NCBI GenBank assembly: GCA_943788865.1
Contig: CALSRX010000004.1
Location: 62,001 to 126,000 of the forward strand
Reading direction: 5' to 3'
DNA length: 64,000 nt
Source: an uncultured Polaribacter sp.
GTDB lineage: Bacteria > Bacteroidota > Bacteroidia > Flavobacteriales > Flavobacteriaceae
Positions within the stretch are counted from its first letter, which is position 1; each line of letters starts with the position of its first letter. The position numbers and the translations under genes were made by a program. The notes under the pieces were generated by a model. It did no database searches. It had not been told where the DNA came from and saw nothing but the letters and a program-made list of their open reading frames with translations. Positions 1-7,946 of the stretch are shown in pieces.

Positions 1-129
1 CCTCACTCTCCTGGAAAATATAGATCTTTTGTTCCTTTAAAAAATGTTGATGCTTTTTATAAGGCCTTTAATGTTAAAGAAGGAGATAAAATGTATTTGA
101 AACCAGAAGACAGAGTTCGTATTTGGTAA
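1..129 (+). CDS. M13-family metallopeptidase, C-terminal end only
   Basis: Frame 1 is open from the window edge to a TAA at 127-129 and gives 42 residues ending VRIW. The string HSPGKYRSFVPLKN followed by a Phe-Tyr-x-Ala-Phe segment and a final Trp resembles the C-terminus of neprilysin/PepO-type zinc endopeptidases (M13), which end with a xFRVxGPLxN segment and a terminal aromatic residue. These are usually secreted or periplasmic in Bacteroidota. The HExxH zinc site would lie upstream of the window, so the assignment rests on the tail alone. A hairpin terminator follows 29 bases after the stop. Confidence 0.6.
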   Translation, partial: PHSPGKYRSFVPLKNVDAFYKAFNVKEGDKMYLKPEDRVRIW

Positions 130-157
130 GCTTTAAGAATAAAAAATGCTATTTTAG

Positions 158-193
158 CCGTGAGTTTTATAAATACAACTCACGGTTTTTTTT
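158..193 (+). terminator. Rho-independent terminator of the M13 peptidase gene
   Basis: A 9-bp perfect stem pairs CCGTGAGTT (158-166) with AACTCACGG (177-185) around a 10-base loop and is followed by a run of T. The next gene's ATG begins directly after the T-run. Confidence 0.85.
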
Positions 194-1120
194 ATGCTAA
201 TCGTTTCTAATCTTTTTTTTCAATATCAAACCAAAAAACCTGTTTTAAAAGACATCAGTTTTCAACTTAAAAAAGGCGAACATTTATGTGTAATGGGCGA
301 AAGTGGTTGCGGGAAATCTACTTTATTAAAAGCGGTTTACGGATTGTTAAATCTGAATAAAGGAACCATTTTTTGGGATGATACGAAAGTTCTTGGTCCA
401 AAACATCATTTAGTTCCAGGAATGGATTTTATCAAATACGTAGCGCAAGATTTTGATTTAATGCCGTATACTTCTGTGTCAGAAAATATTAAAAAATTCT
501 TGTCTCGTTTTTATCCTGAAGAGGCCCAAAAAAGAACAGAAGAATTACTAGAGGTTATTGAGATGACCGCTTTTGCGAACACAAAAGTAAAAACCTTAAG
601 TGGTGGACAACAACAACGTGTTGCAATCGCTAGAGCATTGGCAAAAGAACCAGAATTGATTTTACTAGACGAACCTTTTAGTCAGATAGATAATTTTAAG
701 AAAAACTCGCTTCGAAGAAAGCTTTTTGCTTATTTAAAAGAAAAAAATATTGCGTGTATTGTTGCAACGCACGACAAAAACGATGCACTTTCTTTTGCTG
801 ATACATTATTGATTATTCGAGATCATACAATATTAGTAAGCGGTACTCCAAAAAATATTTACAACAACCCTAAAGAAAACTATGTTGCTGCTTTGTTTGA
901 TGATGTGAGTGAAATTACCATCAATAATAAAAAGCAATTGTATTATCCGCATCAAATCAACATTGTTGAAGATTCAGAAATAAAAGCAATCGTTGTAAAT
1001 TCTTATTTTAAGGGGTTTTATTGGTTGATAGAAGCTGAATTTAATGGACAAAAAGTATATGTGAACCATTCTTCTAGATTAGAAAAAAACACAAAAACAC
1101 ATTTGCATTTCAGAATATGA
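194..1120 (+). CDS. ABC transporter ATP-binding protein
   Basis: This is an ATPase subunit of an ABC importer. Walker A is GESGCGKST (about residues 35-43), the signature LSGGQ is at 135-139, Walker B LILLDEP at 155-161 and the switch His at about 193. Residues 240-308 form an extra C-terminal segment of beta character, resembling the TOBE-type regulatory domains of PotA/FbpC-like importers. No permease or binding protein is adjacent, so the substrate cannot be read from context. The ATG lies immediately after the T-run of the preceding terminator, leaving almost no leader; the ATPase fold begins at once, so this start is plausible, but the promoter must overlap the terminator or lie inside the gene. 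Confidence 0.85.
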   Translation: MLIVSNLFFQYQTKKPVLKDISFQLKKGEHLCVMGESGCGKSTLLKAVYGLLNLNKGTIFWDDTKVLGPKHHLVPGMDFIKYVAQDFDLMPYTSVSENIKKFLSRFYPEEAQKRTEELLEVIEMTAFANTKVKTLSGGQQQRVAIARALAKEPELILLDEPFSQIDNFKKNSLRRKLFAYLKEKNIACIVATHDKNDALSFADTLLIIRDHTILVSGTPKNIYNNPKENYVAALFDDVSEITINNKKQLYYPHQINIVEDSEIKAIVVNSYFKGFYWLIEAEFNGQKVYVNHSSRLEKNTKTHLHFRI

Positions 1121-1291
1121 TTAATTCCTTGAGCTAAGGAGAAAAAATAACACAAATGAAAAAAATGAGCTTTTTTGACCTTATTTGAGCAATAAGCATA
1201 AATTATTCTTAACATGATTTTTATCATATTTAATTATGGTTGATCTATTTAACTTCGTTGTCACTATAAATGAAACTTAAAACAATCACAA

Positions 1292-1672
1292 ATGAAAGCG
1301 AATATTAAAAATACACAATGGTTTAGAATATTTTTAGGATTATTTCTTGTCGTTTACGCCTTGAATAAATTTTTCCATTTTATTCCTTCTAGTTATGGTC
1401 AGATGCCTCAGATTACAAAAGATTTTTTAGATTCAACTTTAATGTTTTTACCATATCTCTACATCCTTGAAATCATTATTGGTTTACTTTTGATTCTAGA
1501 TAAATGGTCTGCGTTAATTTATATTGTATTGTTCCCATTAACAATCTCTTTTCTTATTTTTTCATTTACTAATAAAGATTTTAACCATATGTGGCCTGCA
1601 TTAATTGTTTCTGTTCTTAATATTATATTGTTGTTTAGCGCAAAAGAAAAGTACAAAGATTTGCTTACATAA
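1292..1672 (+). CDS. DoxX-like four-helix membrane protein
   Basis: This 126-residue protein is mostly hydrophobic, with about four predicted membrane spans (near residues 12-30, 50-68, 72-92 and 100-117). An Asn-Lys-Phe-Phe-His segment follows the first helix, as in DoxX/DoxD-like small membrane proteins. It may belong to the inner-membrane DoxX group, whose biochemical roles are mostly unknown. It stands alone, about 170 bases after the ABC gene and converging with the GreA-like gene on the other strand. A second DoxX-type protein occurs at 43.5 kb. Confidence 0.6.
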   Translation: MKANIKNTQWFRIFLGLFLVVYALNKFFHFIPSSYGQMPQITKDFLDSTLMFLPYLYILEIIIGLLLILDKWSALIYIVLFPLTISFLIFSFTNKDFNHMWPALIVSVLNIILLFSAKEKYKDLLT

Positions 1673-1713
1673 ATGGCTAATCCCATAAGAGCAACATATT
1701 AATACTAATTTGT

Positions 1714-1800
1714 ACACCTTATAAAAAAGTATAGATGTAAACTAACTGAATGAAATGGTGAATACGTTTCGTTCAGTTATATATTCAAATTAAAAGGTGT
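1714..1800. repeat. Nested inverted repeat between convergent genes
   Basis: An inner 13-bp stem (1743-1755 with 1767-1779, one G-T wobble) has an 11-base loop. An outer pair ACACCTT (1714-1720) and AAGGTGT (1794-1800) encloses it, with TTTTA after the outer right arm. It may act as a terminator for the DoxX-like gene, but the inner stem lacks its own T-run. Confidence 0.4.
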
Positions 1801-1820
1801 TTTACAACAATGTGGATAAC

Positions 1821-2270
1821 TCATGCTAATTCATAAATTTTAATTGTTTTTCCATTAAAAACAACAATTTCCTTTTCTTGTTTACCCAACAACAATTTTC
1901 CAATCGGAGAAGATACAGAAATGGCTAAATAGTGTTCGCGATCAACAATAAGCTGACCTGCACTAACGCTTAAAAAATAAGTTCCTTGATTGGTTTTCAC
2001 CAAACTTCCTAAGTGTGTTATCTTTGATTTTTTAGTAAGATCTATTTTAGACAAGGTTTCTTTCATTTGCAAAACACCTTGTAATTGTTGTCCTGCTTTT
2101 TCCATTTCTAACTGCAACATAGCGCGTCCGGTTTCGTGTTTATCTCCAGCAGAACTTTTGGTTTCTGATTGCAATGCGTTTTGATTGGATGAAATCGTCT
2201 CTTGAATAGTTTGCAGGCGATTATTTACAACTATTTCACATTGCTTATAAAGGATTTCTTTAAGTTTCAT
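1821..2270 (-). CDS. GreA/GreB-like protein at the end of the polyketide operon
   Basis: This 149-residue protein begins with a helical segment carrying GDKHETGRAML at residues 42-52, the charged motif of GreA/GreB-type transcript cleavage factor relatives. A C-terminal beta-rich half (about 90-149) fits the FKBP-like Gre C-domain. Related Flavobacteriaceae proteins are often labelled 3-oxoacyl-ACP synthase, apparently from their neighbourhood; nothing here resembles a ketosynthase. Its start overlaps the end of the phosphopantetheinyl transferase by 11 bases, so it is the last gene of the operon and probably translationally coupled. Whether it acts on RNA polymerase or has another role cannot be read from sequence. 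Confidence 0.65.
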   Translation of the reverse strand: MKLKEILYKQCEIVVNNRLQTIQETISSNQNALQSETKSSAGDKHETGRAMLQLEMEKAGQQLQGVLQMKETLSKIDLTKKSKITHLGSLVKTNQGTYFLSVSAGQLIVDREHYLAISVSSPIGKLLLGKQEKEIVVFNGKTIKIYELA

Positions 2271-2826
2271 TTTGTATCATAAATGCAAATGCTCCATAAT
2301 TTCCATGATGCGTAATTGTACATGAGCTGGTGAGTTTTTTTTCTTCGTGATAATATAAAGGGGCTCCTATGGGAGATTTTCTTTGTTCGATTTCTTCTAA
2401 TGAAATACCTGTCTCATCAACTAAAGTTTGTTTTAAGTCTTTATCAATTGTTTTTGGTGATCCAATAGAGGAAAAAACTTTTGCCCTTTTAAGTTTACTG
2501 TTTGCGATGGTATAAATATAAAAAGCATCTATAAAAGTAGTTGTATAATATTTATTATCATTAAAAAAAACAACCCCTTCGTCTTTAGAAGTTAAACTAC
2601 ATTCAAACTTTTGGGGAGCAAAAAAACGTTTTAAATGCTTCTGGGTATAGCATTTATAAGCTGCTTCTTTCATGCTCCAAAACAACCAAACTTGTAAAAA
2701 TGGGTTTTCTGATTTTAAAATAGTTCGCTGCTCATTCAAAGTAAATTGTTTCTCTAAAAATCCCTTTCGCTGCCAATTACTTTCTTTTTTAGCAAGGTTT
2801 AAATCAACAATATCATTCCCAATCAT
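2260..2826 (-). CDS. 4'-phosphopantetheinyl transferase
   Basis: This enzyme transfers the phosphopantetheine arm of coenzyme A to a carrier-protein serine. The two family signatures are present: IGNDIVDL at residues 2-9 (magnesium-binding Asp) and WSMKEAAYK at 50-58, matching the W-[ST]-x-K-E-[SA]-x-x-K pattern. At 188 residues it lies between AcpS and Sfp sizes. Its ATG overlaps the acyl carrier protein stop by four bases (ATGA), so the two are translationally coupled, and the neighbouring carrier protein is the obvious substrate. Confidence 0.88.
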   Translation of the reverse strand: MIGNDIVDLNLAKKESNWQRKGFLEKQFTLNEQRTILKSENPFLQVWLFWSMKEAAYKCYTQKHLKRFFAPQKFECSLTSKDEGVVFFNDNKYYTTTFIDAFYIYTIANSKLKRAKVFSSIGSPKTIDKDLKQTLVDETGISLEEIEQRKSPIGAPLYYHEEKKLTSSCTITHHGNYGAFAFMIQNET

Positions 2827-3077
2827 TGTGCTGTTTGCTTTTCTATTATGATTTCTACCACCGACTTTATTGTCAACATTTTATCCATAGATTCGTTATC
2901 AATCATGATCTTAAACTCATCTTCTACGTCTAATACAATATCGACTAGGTTTGCCGAATTTATTTCTAAATCATTCATAAAGTCAGTCTCTTCTGAGATG
3001 TTTTTAAACGCTTCTTCGTTTTGAATATATGGCTTTACAATCGTTGATAGTTGTATAATTATTTCTTCTTTTGTCAT
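2823..3077 (-). CDS. Acyl carrier protein
   Basis: This 84-residue acidic carrier protein has DLEINSANLVDI around residues 36-47; Ser41 is the expected phosphopantetheine attachment site. I take the ATG at 3077 (MTKEEIII), which gives normal ACP length. An upstream in-frame start at 3179 would add 34 Asn/Lys-rich residues and overlap the ketosynthase gene. It lies between the ketosynthase and the phosphopantetheinyl transferase, pointing to a carrier dedicated to this locus rather than the housekeeping AcpP. Confidence 0.85.
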   Translation of the reverse strand: MTKEEIIIQLSTIVKPYIQNEEAFKNISEETDFMNDLEINSANLVDIVLDVEDEFKIMIDNESMDKMLTIKSVVEIIIEKQTAQ

Positions 3078-3147
3078 TGAATTATGTGTTTGTCTCTTTG
3101 AGTTAACGTTAAAGATTTCTAAACCGCTAGAATTGATCTTAATTAAT

Positions 3148-4449
3148 TTATTGTTTTGAATATTTTTTAAAGATAACACAAGCGTTTACATCACCAAAAC
3201 CAAAACTTGCTTTTACAAGAATATTAATTTCTTTTTCAAGGAGTTTTTGCGGAATTTTATCCTCAGAAATTAACTCTAAAATTTCTGGGTGAACATCTTC
3301 ACAGTTTATGTTTGGAAAAATAAATTGTTCGTAAATTTGGAGCACCGAAGCCACAGATTCTATTGCCCCTGCAGCTGATAAACAATGTCCGGTCATCGAT
3401 TTTAAAGAATTGATATATGGAAAATCTCTTCCATTTCTTTGCAGTGCTTTTGTCCAGTTTTCTATTTCTAACACATCTTTTGATGTTGCTGTTAAATGCC
3501 CGTTTATTGTATCAACTTCATCCGCAGAAACACCTGCATCAAGAATTGCATCTGTAATACATTTCTGAACAGCCTCTGCATTTGGCGCCGTTAATGTTCC
3601 TCCATTTCTTTGTCCTCCAGAATTGATGTTTCCCCCTAAAACCTCAGCATATATTGTTGCATTTCTTCCCAATGCACTTTCTAAAGATTCTAAAACCAAC
3701 GCGCCACCTCCACTTCCTGGCACAAAACCTGTTGCTGTTTCGCTCATGGGGCGTGAACCTTTTTCGGGACTATCATTGTGCTTGTAACTCATTACTCTCA
3801 TTGCATCAAACCCCCCCCAAGTATACAAACTACTATCACTAGAGCTTCCCACTAACATTCTTTTTGCCTTCCCGTTTTTAATGCGCTCAAAACCCATTAA
3901 CAAAGCTTCTGTTCCTGTAGTACATGCTGATGAATTTGTGGTAACCTGATTACCCAACCCTAAAATTCCACCTAAATATGCCGAAATTCCACTAGCCATC
4001 GTTTGTACTACAGAAGTACTTCCTAATCTCCTTACTTGTTGGTCATCAATTTTATAAATAGCTTCTCTAAATTTTTCAATTCCAGAAGTTCCAGTTCCAA
4101 AAATTAAACCTGAATCATACTCTAAATTTGAATTTTCATCCACCGAAAAACCTGCGTCTTTCCAGGCATCAATTCCCGCTATACAACCATATAAAATAGA
4201 GGTGCTTTGAAAACCTCTTAATTGCAAAGGGGTTAAATATTTGAGTTTTTTCTCTTCTGAAATATCTGGAATTCCTCCAATACAACAAGAAAATCCTTTG
4301 TCTTTTAGGTTTTGATGAAAAGTAATTCCTGAGCTTCCAGATTTAATTGCTTTGGTAAATGCCTCTAAACCAACTCCATTTGGAGAAACAACTCCTAATC
4401 CTGTAATTACAACTCTATTTTTGACTTCTGATGAATTCATTTTCGACAT
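3148..4449 (-). CDS. Beta-ketoacyl-ACP synthase (FabF-like) of the polyketide locus
   Basis: This 433-residue condensing enzyme has a thiolase fold. The catalytic set is visible: Cys176 in NSSACTTGTE, His318 in NGHLTATSKD and His355 in LKSMTGHCLSAAG. FabF normally reads NAHGTST at the first His, so the Gly-to-Leu change there is unusual. It sits one base after the dehydratase and 70 bases before the carrier protein, and would elongate chains on that ACP. Only one ketosynthase is present, with no chain-length factor and no ketoreductase in the locus, so reduction would have to borrow FabG. The coding strand carries a run of eight G near 3811-3818 (Trp-Gly-Gly). Confidence 0.88.
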   Translation of the reverse strand: MSKMNSSEVKNRVVITGLGVVSPNGVGLEAFTKAIKSGSSGITFHQNLKDKGFSCCIGGIPDISEEKKLKYLTPLQLRGFQSTSILYGCIAGIDAWKDAGFSVDENSNLEYDSGLIFGTGTSGIEKFREAIYKIDDQQVRRLGSTSVVQTMASGISAYLGGILGLGNQVTTNSSACTTGTEALLMGFERIKNGKAKRMLVGSSSDSSLYTWGGFDAMRVMSYKHNDSPEKGSRPMSETATGFVPGSGGGALVLESLESALGRNATIYAEVLGGNINSGGQRNGGTLTAPNAEAVQKCITDAILDAGVSADEVDTINGHLTATSKDVLEIENWTKALQRNGRDFPYINSLKSMTGHCLSAAGAIESVASVLQIYEQFIFPNINCEDVHPEILELISEDKIPQKLLEKEINILVKASFGFGDVNACVIFKKYSKQ

Positions 4450-4890
4450 TTATTTTGCAGTTATCATTCCTGAAATCGTTCCTCTACAAACCAATTCTTT
4501 CTTGTCGTTTAACATCTTAACACTACATTTCAATTTATTAAACCGGAAATATATTTTCTCTGAGATGACTGTTACTTTTTCGCTAGGCAAAACAGGAAGG
4601 TAAAAATCCACTTGATTTGATGTAAGTGCTATTTGGAGGTTTTTTTTTGAGGTCACTTGCTCTTTTACTAAGTAAATTCCTAAACAAACAACGCCAATTT
4701 GCGCCATTGTTTCTGTTAAAATAACACCAGGTGTTATTGGGTTCTCTTTAAAATGGCCTTTATAAAAAAATTCTGTTGGTTTGAATGTATAATTTCCAGT
4801 AACTCCTTTTTCTGAAATAGCAGTTACTTCATCAACAAACAAAAAAGGTTTTTGATATGGTAATTGTTTTATGATTTCTAATAGTTTCAT
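4450..4890 (-). CDS. Hot-dog fold 3-hydroxyacyl-ACP dehydratase (FabZ-like)
   Basis: The GHFKENPITPGV segment supplies the catalytic His, and TETMAQIG the acidic residue on the central helix, as in FabZ/FabA. The expected reaction is dehydration of 3-hydroxyacyl-ACP to the enoyl form. I prefer the ATG at 4890 (MKLLEIIK). Another in-frame ATG at 4902 lies inside a dispersed palindromic repeat, and its four extra residues are encoded partly by that repeat. It is the first gene of the lower half of the operon; a 140-base repeat-containing gap separates it from the type III synthase, while the ketosynthase follows directly. Confidence 0.82.
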   Translation of the reverse strand: MKLLEIIKQLPYQKPFLFVDEVTAISEKGVTGNYTFKPTEFFYKGHFKENPITPGVILTETMAQIGVVCLGIYLVKEQVTSKKNLQIALTSNQVDFYLPVLPSEKVTVISEKIYFRFNKLKCSVKMLNDKKELVCRGTISGMITAK

Positions 4891-4897
4891 TTCGTCT

Positions 4898-5039
4898 GTC
4901 ATTCCTGCGGAAGCAGGAATCTATAATTAGTTGTTCAATATTCTATGTATACTTGGTTGTTATCTTTTTTCTATCATATAGAATTGCCTTCTTTTCTTTT
5001 GTTTTGGTTTGTTTGGATTCCTGCTTCCGTAGGAATGAC
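4898..5039. repeat. REP-like palindrome doublet (family 1)
   Basis: Two hairpin units face each other. The left (4898-4921) contains ATTCCTGCGGAAGCAGGAAT, an 8-bp stem with a GGAA loop, flanked by GTC and C. The right (5016-5039) is its reverse complement with one mismatch. About 94 bases lie between. The doublet fills the only sizeable gap of the polyketide operon. Confidence 0.75.
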
Positions 5040-5045
5040 AAAATT

Positions 5046-6098
5046 TCACCATTCTAATAAAATTCTTTGTGCAGAAAAACCTGGGCCAAAGCTCAACATA
5101 ATCCCTTTTTCTCCTTTAGCGGGGCTTCTATCCATAAACCTTTCTAAAACATATAAAACTGTAGCGCTCGACATGTTTCCGTAAAGTCGTAAAACTTCTT
5201 TTGTATCGTCAATATTCTTTCCTAAGGCGCCAAATAAGTCTTCTACTGTTTGAACAATTTTTTTCCCTCCAGGGTGAAAAATTAAGTGTTCAATATCTTT
5301 AATTGTTAAGTTGTTTCGTTCTAAAAAAGGATGAATAATAAAAGGAAAATGTTCCGCAATTTTTTGAGGAACCTCTTTGTCTAAAATCATTTGAAGCCCT
5401 GTGTTTACCAATTTGAAGCCCATCATGCTTGTTGCATCATAAAAATGATACATCGCTTCGTCCACAATTTCCGGGCCTTTATCGTCTGGACATGAAGATA
5501 AAATTACACTTGAAGCGCCATCTCCAAAAATTGCAGCGCTAACGATATTGGTCATCGAAAAATCATTTAATTGAAACGTTGCTGTTGGCGCTTCTACAGC
5601 AATTACAGCGGCTCTTTTACCTGGATTTGCCTTTAAGAAATTCTTTGCATAAATAATTCCAGAAACGCCTGCCGCACAACCCATTTCTGTTACAGGAAGC
5701 CTAACGATATCTTGTTTCATTTCTAAAGAATTAATTAAATAAGCATCTAAAGAAGGAATCATAATTCCTGTACAACTAACTGTAATTATATAATCTATTT
5801 CAGAAGGTTTTAACCTTGCTTTGTCTAATGATTTCTTTAATGACTTTTCTGCTAGTTGGATAACTTCTCTTGCATAAATATCGTTTTTTTGTTCAAAAGA
5901 AGTTGCGGTAAAAACTTCTTCTGGGTTCATAATCGAATATCGTTTATCAACTGCTGCACCCTCAAATAGTTTGATCACCTTACGCTGAAAACGCTCGTCT
6001 TGATGTCGCATCCAGAGCCTTACAAAAGGAATGATGTCTTTTGTTTCCCTAAAGTACTTTGGTAATTGCTTTGCAACTGCTGTTATTTTTACTCCCAT
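5046..6098 (-). CDS. Type III polyketide synthase (chalcone/stilbene synthase superfamily)
   Basis: This homodimeric condensing enzyme normally takes acyl-CoA (or acyl-ACP) starters, extends them with malonyl-CoA and cyclises the product. The Cys-His-Asn triad is at Cys141 (TEMGCAAGVSG), His275 (LIFHPGGKK) and Asn308 (YGNMSSATV). FabH shares the triad, but the C-terminal FGPGFSAQ loop is the diagnostic GFGPG region of the chalcone synthase group, and 350 residues fits. Adjacent methyltransferase and flavoprotein genes recall the SrsA/SrsB/SrsC phenolic-lipid set of Streptomyces, so an alkylresorcinol or alkylpyrone product is a reasonable inference. The methyltransferase stop is immediately upstream. 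Confidence 0.88.
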   Translation of the reverse strand: MGVKITAVAKQLPKYFRETKDIIPFVRLWMRHQDERFQRKVIKLFEGAAVDKRYSIMNPEEVFTATSFEQKNDIYAREVIQLAEKSLKKSLDKARLKPSEIDYIITVSCTGIMIPSLDAYLINSLEMKQDIVRLPVTEMGCAAGVSGIIYAKNFLKANPGKRAAVIAVEAPTATFQLNDFSMTNIVSAAIFGDGASSVILSSCPDDKGPEIVDEAMYHFYDATSMMGFKLVNTGLQMILDKEVPQKIAEHFPFIIHPFLERNNLTIKDIEHLIFHPGGKKIVQTVEDLFGALGKNIDDTKEVLRLYGNMSSATVLYVLERFMDRSPAKGEKGIMLSFGPGFSAQRILLEW

Positions 6099-6809
6099 TT
6101 ATTTTTTTATTATCCACAGAAAACGAAATGCCCATTTCCATGAAATTTGTGGTTGAATGTTTATTTTTTTAGAAATTGTAACAAGCTCTTTACGCTTAAA
6201 CCCTCTTAAAACAGAAATCAAACCATCATTTACAATCATTTTGTTTGCGATAAACACAGATAATAACTTAAACAAATAATAAGCCATTTTATGTCTGTGT
6301 AAATCGTTTACAACAACGCCTATTTTTGCTTGTTTAGAAGTGGTTTCTAAAAAAGAAACCAATTGATCTTCTTTAAAATGATGTAAAAATAAAGTTGCCA
6401 ATACAACATCAAATTGGCTCCTTTTAAATTCATTAGAAAAAATATCTTGTGTTTTAAAACTCAATTCCGGATATTTTAAAGATAGTTCATTTGCGTAAGC
6501 TATTGCTGTTGGATTGGCATCAACACCAATTAAATTAAATTTATAATGCTGTTTTCTACCAAATTTTGCTACATCACGTAAAATATCGCCATGACCACAG
6601 CCAATATCAATAATCGTAATTTCTTGCTCTTTTGGGTGATTTTGAAGAATCTTTTCTAGCCCTTTTATAGTTACTTTATTTCCGCCCAACCATCGGTTGA
6701 TGTTTTCTAATTTATCTAACGTATCTCGCAACAAATCTCCTCCAATAGAAAAATCATCCATCATCTCCTCTTGGTCTGTTCTTTGCCTTGTGCTTATAAA
6801 AAAACTCAT
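6099..6809 (-). CDS. Class I SAM-dependent methyltransferase of the polyketide locus
   Basis: This 236-residue protein has motif I as IIDIGCGHGD (about residues 66-75), an acidic ribose-binding region (LIGVDANP) and a later DVVLATLFLHHF segment, the normal order of the Rossmann methyltransferase fold. Its ATG overlaps the flavoprotein stop by one base, and the type III synthase starts right after its stop, so all three are probably co-translated. A role in methylating the polyketide product is inferred from context; an O- versus C-methyl choice cannot be read from sequence. Confidence 0.8.
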   Translation of the reverse strand: MSFFISTRQRTDQEEMMDDFSIGGDLLRDTLDKLENINRWLGGNKVTIKGLEKILQNHPKEQEITIIDIGCGHGDILRDVAKFGRKQHYKFNLIGVDANPTAIAYANELSLKYPELSFKTQDIFSNEFKRSQFDVVLATLFLHHFKEDQLVSFLETTSKQAKIGVVVNDLHRHKMAYYLFKLLSVFIANKMIVNDGLISVLRGFKRKELVTISKKINIQPQISWKWAFRFLWIIKK

Positions 6810-7945
6810 TAAATTTGAATTGGTTTTCCGTGGGTTTGCTTGATAATTATAGGAACTAAAAAAGGGAATTGCTTTAAAAATTGAAGCAAAATCGAAGCAA
6901 TTTTATCTTTTCTAAGTAATGTGGCGATAAAATGACCGGATTTCAACCTCCATTTAAATTGAGTATTCCATTGTCTAATATACCTTTTTTCTAGCTCCTC
7001 TCTTGTTTTAATTTCTCCTTTTAAAAAACTTAAAATTAACCCAGAGGCTATTTGTGCACTTTGTATTGCCATGCTCATACCATTACCGCACAGAGGGTGA
7101 ATCATCCCTGCTGAATCACCACACATTATCATATGTTTTTCTACTGGTTTTTTTGTTTCAAAAGAAATCTGACTTATAGAAAGGGGTTTCTCAAAAAGAG
7201 GGGTTGTATTGTTGAAAATTTCTTTTAAAAAGTGGTTTTTAAAAACTACTTGTTCTTGAAAATCAGAAATATTCTTGTATTTTTTAAAAGATGAAAAATT
7301 TGTGATATAACATAGGTTAATTGTATTATTCTCTACTTTAGAAACGCCACAATACCCACCGGTAAAATTATGAAGTGCCACTAAATTTTCCAAGAAATCT
7401 CCTTTTACATGAATCTTTACTCCTAAATAAGGAGATTTTTTTTTGATAAAATCACGCTCCATTTTCACATCCAACAAAGAGCGCTTACCAAATGCGCCAA
7501 TTACAATTTTTGAATGAAAAGAGTTGTTTTGTTTTGTGTGTACCGTAAAACGATTGTTTTCAAAAGCAAGATCAATAACAGAATCTTGTAACAATAAAAC
7601 CCCTTTCGATTTCGCTTTTTCTGATAAAATAAAGTCAAATTGATAGCGAGAGATCCCAAAACCCCCTAAGGGAAGCTTTGCGGAAATTACCTGATTCTTT
7701 GTGGTAGAAAGCTCAAAGTTGGTGATTTTCACAGCACCAAAATCAAATGGGTTGATTTCTAGAAATTTTAAATAAGGCAAAACTTCATTAGAAATATACT
7801 CTCCACAAACTTTGTGTTTTGGGTATTCGTTTTTTTCTATCAACAAAACTTTCATTCCTTCCTTAGATAAATGAATCGCATTACATAAACCAGCCAATCC
7901 GCCACCAATAATAATAACATCAAAAAATTTAGTGGTAGATTTCAT
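6809..7945 (-). CDS. FAD-dependent oxidoreductase (geranylgeranyl reductase/hydroxylase-like)
   Basis: An N-terminal Rossmann motif IIIGGGLAGL (11-20) and the distal FAD motif GDSAGMIHPLCGNG mark a group A flavoprotein. KHKVCGEYIS near residue 44 is typical of geranylgeranyl-reductase-like and related monooxygenase-like members, so either hydroxylation or double-bond reduction is possible. In comparable type III PKS clusters a flavoprotein hydroxylates the phenolic ring to a quinol; I infer a tailoring role here but not the reaction. It is separated by one base from the upstream DAO-type gene and overlaps the methyltransferase start. Confidence 0.78.
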   Translation of the reverse strand: MKSTTKFFDVIIIGGGLAGLCNAIHLSKEGMKVLLIEKNEYPKHKVCGEYISNEVLPYLKFLEINPFDFGAVKITNFELSTTKNQVISAKLPLGGFGISRYQFDFILSEKAKSKGVLLLQDSVIDLAFENNRFTVHTKQNNSFHSKIVIGAFGKRSLLDVKMERDFIKKKSPYLGVKIHVKGDFLENLVALHNFTGGYCGVSKVENNTINLCYITNFSSFKKYKNISDFQEQVVFKNHFLKEIFNNTTPLFEKPLSISQISFETKKPVEKHMIMCGDSAGMIHPLCGNGMSMAIQSAQIASGLILSFLKGEIKTREELEKRYIRQWNTQFKWRLKSGHFIATLLRKDKIASILLQFLKQFPFLVPIIIKQTHGKPIQI

Positions 7946-7946
7946 C

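Noticed and set aside
5046..6098. FabH (KAS III) instead of type III PKS
   Set aside because: FabH shares the Cys-His-Asn triad, but the C-terminal FGPG loop and the neighbouring methyltransferase and flavoprotein fit the chalcone synthase group.
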